From an uncultured bacterium (lineage in GTDB: Bacteria; Patescibacteriota; Gracilibacteria; BD1-5; UBA6164): DNA of 5,083 nt. Location: positions 1 through 5,083 of the forward strand of contig CAMZKR010000106.1 of the NCBI GenBank assembly GCA_947311335.1. The letters are read 5' to 3'. The position numbers and the translations under genes are program-made. Numbering within the stretch: position 1 is the stretch's first letter; every line of letters starts with the position of its first letter. A model generated the notes under the pieces. The model saw only the letters and a program-made list of their open reading frames with translations. It made no database searches and had not been told where the DNA came from. Of the stretch, positions 1-5,083 are shown in pieces.

Positions 1-34
1 AATAAAGAAAATGAAGAGGAATATAATAAAAATA
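1..34 (+). repeat. 34-bp direct repeat, copy 1 (at the window edge)
   Basis: Bases 1-34 are identical to 271-304. The copies lie 270 bp apart (90 codons), so both are read in the same frame as NKENEEEYNKN. Because copy 1 starts at the first base of the window, its true left end is unknown and the identity could be longer. Confidence 0.9.
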
Positions 35-684
35 GTGAAATAAAAAAATATTTAGTTTTATTTATTTTAGTTATATTTTTTGTTTTAATTATTTATTATA
101 TAAAAAATATATCTATAAAAAATATATCTATAAAAAATATATCCAAAACAAATTATATAAATTTAAATAATTTACCTAAAGAATGTATTTCTAAAAAAGA
201 AAAAAAAGGATTATGACTTATTTTAAGAAATTATTATACTTATAAAATACATTTCTTTACTAAGGATTTGAATAAAGAAAATGAAGAGGAATATAATAAA
301 AATAAAGCTTTTTTTAGTAAAGATTGTTGAATTATTGATAAAAATAAAGATTTATATACATATAATTTATGCGATATATATGTAACTTGACACTATTCAA
401 GGTTAGATAGTTTTAATTTTATGGATTGAGAAACAAAAGAAAAAATGATTGCTTCTTATAAGGCTTTAAAATCATGAAAAGTAAAAGATTTAACAAAAAA
501 AGAAAAACAACTTGCACTATTTGTTATAAATTTTGAAAAGAATAAAAATAATATTAATTTTACTTTAAATGAAAGTATTTCCTATTCTAGAGTAGATTTA
601 TATACCTATTATATCAATAATTGAAAAGATAAATTTATTTCAGAACTAGAAAAACAATTAATAGAAGAATGTAATAATTTATAA
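1..684 (+). CDS. Unrecognised single-span membrane protein, 5' end missing
   Basis: The frame is open from the first base to a TAA at 682-684, giving 227 visible residues with UGA read as Gly (six UGA against one GGN glycine). The start lies upstream; the first in-frame ATG is only at 421. Residues 1-16 are acidic and polar (NKENEEEYNKN), followed by one strongly hydrophobic segment at about residues 17-34 (YLVLFILVIFFVLIIYYI), then IKNIS three times (34-48), then a Lys/Asn/Tyr-rich soluble domain of about 180 residues. The NKENEEEYNKN block recurs at 91-101. Cysteines are at 62, 109, 124 and 224. I do not recognise the family and see no catalytic motif. The most likely picture is a membrane-anchored protein with one soluble domain; its orientation is uncertain because lysines flank both sides of the span. 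Its stop codon touches the start of the first radical SAM gene, so the two are probably co-translated, and it could be substrate, receptor or scaffold for the downstream enzymes (inference only). Confidence 0.75.
99..143 (+). repeat. Three perfect tandem copies of a 15-bp unit
   Basis: The unit tataaaaaatatatc occurs at 99-113, 114-128 and 129-143 without mismatch. Fifteen bases are five codons, so the array adds whole IKNIS pentapeptides (residues 34-48) directly after the transmembrane segment and would keep the frame if copies were gained or lost by slippage. Confidence 0.92.
271..304 (+). repeat. 34-bp direct repeat, copy 2
   Basis: This is the perfect second copy of bases 1-34, inside the soluble domain of the membrane protein. 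Similarity stops abruptly at base 305 (a, against g at 35). Sequence downstream of the two copies is unrelated, so this is not a 270-bp tandem duplication. Confidence 0.9.
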
Positions 685-687
685 ATG
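682..687 (+). promoter_or_regulatory. Stop-start junction TAA-ATG without Shine-Dalgarno
   Basis: The TAA of the membrane-protein gene is followed with no spacer by the ATG of the first radical SAM gene, in the same reading frame. The preceding bases are A/T-rich with no GGAGG-like sequence. Initiation here most likely depends on translational coupling to the upstream gene. Confidence 0.55.
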
Positions 688-1635
688 GAAAGATATAGAG
701 CTTATTTACAGTTAACAAAAGCATGTAATGCACAATGTAAAATGTGTGATTTCTGGAAAAACGAGAAAGAAGTTTTTGAAAGAGATCACTTTTTTCGTTT
801 GATAGATTTACTTGTTAGTGAATGAATAAAAGGAATTACTTTTTGGTGATGAGAACCTTTTTTGTACGAACATATATATGATCTTATAAAATACGCTAAG
901 CAAAAAGACTTAAATACTGAGATAATAACTAATGGAACAGTTATAGATAAAGAAAAGATAAAAGATTCTATTGAATACATAGATGAAATTTTATTTTCAA
1001 TAGATTCATGAATTGAATCAGTTCATAATAAAATTAGATGAAAGAGTTTTATATACAAAAAAGCAGTTTCAAATTTAGCGCATATTTCAGAGCTTAGAAA
1101 AACACTGAATACTAAACTTCAAATAATAATAGATACTACACTTCAAAAAGATAATTTCGATACATTTGAAACAGTATTAGATTTGGCGAAAGAATATAAT
1201 ACAAAGATTAATTTTGATCCAGTTCAATTAATTTGATATTGAAATAATAGAGAAAAAAATTGATTAACACTTTCAGAAGATGAATCTTTTATCTTAGAAA
1301 AAAGATTGTTAAATTTTTGGAAGAAAAACAGTTTTTATTTACTTCAATCAAAAGATTCTATAAAAAGAATTATTAGATATTTTAAAGGATATAAAATTGA
1401 GGATTATTGTACATCATTAAATAAAGATGTACTTATTGATCCTAGTTGAGATGTTTTAAAATGCTGGGGAAGTTCAGAGGTTGTTTACAATATATTTGAA
1501 AATAAAGGGATTAAGAAGGATAAATTGAAAATGGACCAATCTTGTTATAGTTGTTGATTTACTCATGTTAGAGATGATGACTATTTCACAGGATATTCTG
1601 TTACAAATGATGTTTTTGAGTGAAATACGTACTAA
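685..1635 (+). CDS. Radical SAM enzyme with twitch/SPASM-like C-terminal domain
   Basis: The product has 316 residues with UGA as Gly (11 of 17 glycines by hand count). The radical SAM core starts almost at the N-terminus: CNAQCKMC (C14, C18, C21) is the CX3CX2C ligand set for the SAM-cleaving [4Fe-4S] cluster, and WGGEP (G55, G56, both UGA) is the SAM-binding motif. SIDSGIESVHNKIRG matches the usual SIDG...H...RG core segment. The C-terminus has C242, then a GX4C motif (GDVLKC, C260), then CYSC (C287, C290). These four cysteines suit a shortened SPASM (twitch) domain holding one auxiliary cluster. MoaA-, AlbA- and BtrN-like enzymes share this plan; they act on peptides, sugars or cofactors by 5'-deoxyadenosyl radical chemistry, probably in the cytoplasm. 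The substrate cannot be read from sequence. The start is ATG 685, since the upstream in-frame codon is the previous gene's TAA. This is the only one of the three central enzymes that keeps auxiliary-cluster cysteines. Confidence 0.9.
847..852 (+). other. Tandem recoded UGA codons in an invariant GGEP motif (UGA = Gly)
   Basis: Codons tga tga give both glycines of WGGEP in the first radical SAM gene, and TGG just before them encodes the Trp. Equivalent single UGA codons occupy the motif in the two paralogues (1879-1881 and 2951-2953) and the GGGTPS motif of the HemN-like gene (4152-4154). These sites fix the reassignment as glycine rather than tryptophan. By hand count 58 in-frame UGA codons occur in the five genes, more than GGN in each of them. 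Only UAA and UAG act as stops here. Confidence 0.97.
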
Positions 1636-1644
1636 AAATGAATT

Positions 1645-2748
1645 ATGGATTATAATAAAATAAAAGAAGATAAAAAATATGATGAGTTTAGATTACAAAT
1701 TATTGTTGACTCAAATTGTAATCTAAATTGTGAGTATTGTGTTTTATTGTATAAAAACAAAAATTATAAAGAGGAAAGGTCTATTTCTATTGATGTGGTT
1801 GATAGGTATATTGATTTTTTGATTGATAATTATGATCATATACTTGATTACTATAGAAAAATATCAATTACTTTTTTTTGAGGGGAACCTCTTTTGTCAA
1901 AAGATAAATGTTTGCGCATAATTGATAGATTATATAAATATGATAAGATAAATTTTGTTATTCATACAAATTGAGTTTTAGTTAATAAAAGTTTATTAGA
2001 AGATCTTTCAAAATTTGATAAAAAAAGATATAGTTTCATAGTGAGTATTGATGGAGCAGAGGAGTTGATGCTTAGATATAGACTAAAAAATAAAGAACAA
2101 TTTAAGAGTATTGTTGCTTGAATAAAGTTACTTAAAAGAAATAAAATTAAATTTTTATTTTCTCCCTCTATAATGAAGCCAAAAGCAGATAAGCTTTTCT
2201 CTGATTATAAATTTATGCATAAATTTAAACCAGATGGGATTATTATAAACCCTGTTACTGCAATTTATGCCTATAGAGAAGTTGAGTCTACAAAAGAAGT
2301 TGTTAAATGAATAAAAACATTTTTCGATTACTTAAAAAACAAAGAATGATACTCAAACCATGATATAATTGAGTATTTTGGATTTCCAACTAATGCACAA
2401 GATTATAAAAATTTCTTGAAATTTTGAATAAACATTACTTGAGATATAGAGGGGACTGTTCATGCTATGAGTTTTGCTTGGCAATGATTTGATGATGGAA
2501 CAACTTATAGTAGAAAAGATTTAGAAAAGATTACCTTATGAAATGTTATTTTTAATAGGGAACATTTATTAAAGAATATTTGTAGATATGATCTATATAA
2601 AGATAAGGAAATATGGCAAGTAGCATATAATCAACAAAGAAGACGGACTCTACCTGACTGGGATATACAAAATATATTAGCTGCTATGGTTTTAAAATAT
2701 TTTAAAGAATTTTATTTATCTTGACCTGTAAAAAGACATGTGAGTTAG
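1645..2748 (+). CDS. Radical SAM enzyme, SPASM-like but lacking auxiliary cysteines (paralogue A)
   Basis: The product has 367 residues with UGA as Gly (10 of 16 glycines). CNLNCEYC (C25, C29, C32) is the radical SAM cluster motif, FFGGEPLL (G79 by UGA, G80 by GGG) the SAM-binding motif, and VSIDG (133-137) the SIDG strand. After the barrel come EYFGFP (243-248) and GDIEGTV (266-272), a position where SPASM proteins carry a G-hydrophobic-C segment. Apart from the three core cysteines only C89 and C313 are present, with no CX2C pair, so no ligand set for auxiliary clusters remains. The next gene is a clear paralogue with the same landmarks at similar spacing. The start is ATG 1645: it follows the TAA at 1633 in the same frame, and the next ATG would remove the first core strand. 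Nine bases separate it from the previous stop and the last 11 overlap the next gene. The general family is certain but the reaction is unknown; anSME-like or peptide-maturase chemistry is the nearest analogy. Confidence 0.88.
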
Positions 2749-3805
2749 ATATATAGATTGAATAATTGAAGATTTAAACTTCACAATAAATATGACATAT
2801 AAATGTAATATGTCATGTGATTATTGTCCATTGTATAATAAAGATATTTCAATTTCTAGTGAAAACCTAGATTCATATATAAATTTCTTTTTAGATAATA
2901 GGGAAGAATTATACAAATACTGTAAAAATATAGTAATTGTTTTTTTTGGATGAGAACCTCTTTTGGAATATGATAAAGTTATAGAGTTTATTGAGAGAAC
3001 TAAGTTTCTTAAAATGAAGTATGTAATATATACTAATTGATTATTGTTAAACAAAATAGATTTAATAAACCTAAAAAGAATAATTCAAACGTGAAGGAAG
3101 ATTGTTTTTTATACTAGTTTAGACTGAGGAGAGAAAACATCTCTTGAAAATAGATTTAAAAATAAAAAGGTTTACGAGAAAGTTGTAGAGAATATTTGAT
3201 TATTACAAAAAGAGGAGTTAGAATTTTCTGTTTCAAAGGTATTTTTTGAAAAAGATTGAAATGAATTATTTGAAAATTTAAAGTTCTTATACTGATTATG
3301 ATTAGTGAAATTAGACTTTTTACCAGTTGCTTTTTGTTTTGAGTGATGATTTTCAAAGAAAGATTTTAAAGAAATAATTAGATGATTTGAGCTATTTATT
3401 TCTTTTATGAAGAAGAAAGGTTATTCTGAGTTAAATATAATGGAATTTTTTTGATTACCAGATGATTTTGAGTGATTTAAACAACTATATAATGTTGATT
3501 ATGGTATGTTTTGAGATATTGATTGAACTATTTATGGTATATTAGATGGTTATAAAAGTTTTAGTACATATAAGACTTTTAAAAGTGATGAATTAAAAAG
3601 AATAAAGTTTTCTAAAATAACAGAAACAGAAAAATTAATGGATAGAATAAAAAATTATAAAGATTTTGAAGAAGAGATGTATAATATTTGACTAGAATGG
3701 TTAAAGAGAGAATATTTAAATGACTATAATACTCATAGGTTTTTAAGTTTATATTTTGTAAAAAGATTACTTATGTTTAAATTTAAACCTCAAGATTTAT
3801 TATAA
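2738..3805 (+). CDS. Radical SAM enzyme, SPASM-like but lacking auxiliary cysteines (paralogue B)
   Basis: The product has 355 residues with UGA as Gly (18 of 24 glycines, the highest use in the window). Landmarks are CNMSCDYC (C23, C27, C30), FFGGEPLL (G71 by GGA, G72 by UGA), TSLDGG (126-131), EFFGLP (236-241) and GDIDGTI (259-265). The order and spacing match the previous gene (GGEP, SxDG, E[YF]FG[FL]P, GDI[ED]GT), so the two arose by duplication and then diverged widely. Only two cysteines lie outside the core motif and neither forms a CX2C pair. ATG 2738 is chosen because an in-frame TAA lies at 2729-2731 and the later ATG at 2792 would begin only four codons before the first cluster cysteine, deleting the first barrel strand. 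The start overlaps the previous gene by 11 nt, which suggests coupled translation and perhaps stoichiometric production of the two paralogues. They could form a heterodimer or act one after the other (inference). Confidence 0.87.
2792..2816 (+). repeat. Perfect 9-bp inverted repeat over the Cys-motif codons
   Basis: Bases 2792-2800 (atgacatat) are the exact reverse complement of 2808-2816, with a 7-nt loop; a wobble pair and one A-T pair could extend the stem. It lies inside the coding sequence about 55 nt after the start. It is AT-rich and has no U-tract, so it is not a terminator. It may be chance, or a weak mRNA hairpin near the 5' end of the reading frame. Confidence 0.5.
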
Positions 3806-3815
3806 AGATAAAACC

Positions 3816-5083
3816 ATGAATTTACTCACAGATTTTAAAAAACTTACATATTTTGAAAATTATTATTATTCTGATGAAATTTACCCTCACCAGAATTATT
3901 GGGCAAACTTAGATTTCAATTTAGTTAAGGAAAAATGGCAAGAGCTTATAGATGAAACTAAACTAGAAAATCATAATTTCCTACTTCATATAAATATTCC
4001 TTTTTGTGAAACAAAATGTAGTTATTGCACACATGATATTTTTGTTTGAAAAAAAGAGAAGATAGATAAATATTTAAATGCATTAGAAAAGGAAATAGAT
4101 TATTATAAAAGTACTTTTAAGAATATAAAATTTAAGCATTTATTTGTTGGATGAGGAACTCCAAGTATTTTAAGCTCTACTCAATTAGATAGGCTATATG
4201 ATATATTGTTTAATAAATTTTGATTAAAGTACTTAGAAAGCAATATGATAGAGTTTATGCCTAATTCATATAGTAAATCAAAAGTAAAAGTATTGAAAAA
4301 ATATTTTGTGAATAAAGTAACCTTTTGAGTACAAGATATAGATAGTAATATTTTAAAAGAAAATAATAGAATAGTAAAAAATACTGATATAAAAGAAATA
4401 GTAGATAATTTAAGAAAAAATAAAATAAAGCATATAAATGCTGATATAATGTGAGGAATAAAATGACAAACCTTTAAGGATTTTAGAAAAACGCTTAAAT
4501 ACTTAAATAGCATTAATCTATCAAATATTTGTTTAAATTATTTTAAACCAACTAATCAAACTAGCTTTGCTAAGAGTGGACAAATGCATGATTCTAAACA
4601 AAGAGAGTTAATAAAAAAGATGATTAAATATTTCAACGAAAATAATACAAAAAAAGAAGATTGAAATTTATATAACTTTGATAATCCAAATACATCAATC
4701 TTATGATTATGATATTGAGCAAATAGTCATATAAATGAAAGACTTTACTATAAAAAGAAATCGCTTGATAAATATGTAAAAGATATTAATGGAGATAATT
4801 ATGATTGATTTAAAGTTAGTGTTGAAGATGAGATTATAAAGTATATAATTTTAAATCTTAAACATAATTTAATTAGCTTACATGCTATAAAAAGAATATT
4901 TTGAATAGATTTTAAAGATACAAATATATATATAAAACTTGAATTATTGGTATCTAAAGGTGTTGTTAAAAAACATACTTGAAAAGCAGATTCATTTTAC
5001 AAATTTAATATTACTTCAGATTTGTTATTTAGTATTTATATGAAAATTTTTTATAGTAAAAGTTTATTTAAAGAACTAAAAAA
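3816..5083 (+). CDS. HemN/HemW-like radical SAM protein, 3' end missing
   Basis: At least 422 residues are visible (13 UGA glycines) and no stop is reached. After an extension of about 55 residues comes HINIPFCETKCSYC (C64, C68, C71), the HemN-family CX3CX2C motif, followed by VGGGTPS (111-117), EFMP, FGVQD (170-174), DIMGGIKGQT (210-219, the DLMYGLPGQT block) and LGLGYGANS (296-304). The last part resembles the winged-helix HemN C-terminal domain (ISLHAIKRIFGIDF...LVSKGVV). The family includes the oxygen-independent coproporphyrinogen dehydrogenase HemN, the heme chaperone HemW, heme-degrading ChuW/HutW and class C radical SAM methylases of RiPP pathways. The fourth cysteine of HemN (CX2CXC) is absent (CSYCTHD), which argues against a true HemN. 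The setting beside three other radical SAM genes favours a modifying role such as methylation (inference). E. coli HemN has about 457 residues and HemW about 378, so little is probably missing. The start is ATG 3816, 10 nt after the previous stop, without a Shine-Dalgarno sequence. Confidence 0.88.

Noticed and set aside
1..304. CRISPR-like array from the 34-bp repeats.
   Set aside because: There are only two copies, 236 bp apart, inside one open reading frame, with no spacer regularity.
786..980. Minus-strand open frame opposite the first radical SAM gene.
   Set aside because: It is short, lies wholly antisense to a gene with conserved motifs, and has no family signal.
1638..1655. ATG at 1638 opening a five-codon frame that overlaps the start of paralogue A.
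   Set aside because: It encodes only MNYGL and has no ribosome-binding signal; it looks like chance in A/T-rich DNA.
2821..3356. Two minus-strand open frames opposite paralogue B (2821-3054, 3156-3356).
   Set aside because: Both are antisense shadows of a motif-bearing gene, of low complexity and without supporting signals.
2792..3805. ATG 2792 as the start of paralogue B.
   Set aside because: It would leave four residues before the first cluster cysteine and remove the first barrel strand (LNFTI), which is kept from ATG 2738.
1636..3815. Internal promoters or terminators between genes.
   Set aside because: Junctions are at most 10 nt or overlap, and -10-like AT-rich strings occur everywhere at this base composition, so none can be supported.
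4181..4513. Minus-strand frame of 110 residues, hydrophobic and apparently membrane-like.
   Set aside because: Its hydrophobicity comes from reading Lys/Asn-rich codons of the HemN-like gene in antisense, and it covers the conserved GVQ and GQT blocks.
685..5083. Mycoplasma-like code (UGA = Trp).
   Set aside because: UGA falls on the glycines of GGEP, GGGTPS, GVQ and GQT. Reading it as Trp would give WWEP and destroy every motif, and TGG is used normally for Trp.
685..5083. A cluster of decayed pseudogenes with many premature stops.
   Set aside because: All internal stops are UGA with no internal UAA or UAG, frames are intact over 951-1268 bp, and catalytic motifs are conserved.
3816..5083. 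Firm naming of the last gene as hemN or hemW.
   Set aside because: The HemN fourth cysteine is missing, there is no heme context, and several family branches share these motifs.

Overview
The window is a gap-free run of five genes on the + strand of a very AT-rich genome that uses UGA as a glycine codon. With the standard code every gene breaks into short pieces. Read with UGA as Gly (translation table 25), five long frames appear, and in-frame UGA falls exactly on invariant glycines: the GGEP motif of three radical SAM proteins, and the GGGTPS, GVQ and GQT motifs of a HemN-like protein. TGG still encodes Trp in the same genes. This recoding is known only from Candidatus Absconditabacteria (SR1) and Gracilibacteria (BD1-5/GN02), so the DNA very probably comes from one of these ultra-small candidate-phyla bacteria. 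The sequence does not tell me which.

Layout: (1) 1-684, the 3' part of an unrecognised single-span membrane protein with a 34-bp direct repeat and a 3 x 15-bp tandem repeat; (2) 685-1635, a radical SAM enzyme with a four-cysteine twitch/SPASM-like C-terminus; (3) 1645-2748 and (4) 2738-3805, two diverged paralogous radical SAM enzymes whose C-terminal domain has lost the auxiliary-cluster cysteines; (5) 3816-5083, a HemN/HemW-like radical SAM enzyme with a HemN C-terminal domain, cut by the window end. Junctions are 0 nt, 9 nt, an 11-nt overlap and 10 nt, so this is almost certainly one transcriptional unit. There is no room for a promoter or terminator inside it, and no start has a clear Shine-Dalgarno sequence. 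The minus-strand open frames are short and antisense to these genes, and I do not consider them real.

How the genes may work together (inference): four consecutive, non-identical radical SAM enzymes next to a membrane-anchored protein look like a dedicated modification pathway, most plausibly for a peptide or protein (RiPP-like) and less plausibly for a small cofactor. No precursor peptide, transporter or peptidase is visible, so either the substrate lies outside the window or it is the gene-1 membrane protein. I cannot name a described system that matches this arrangement.
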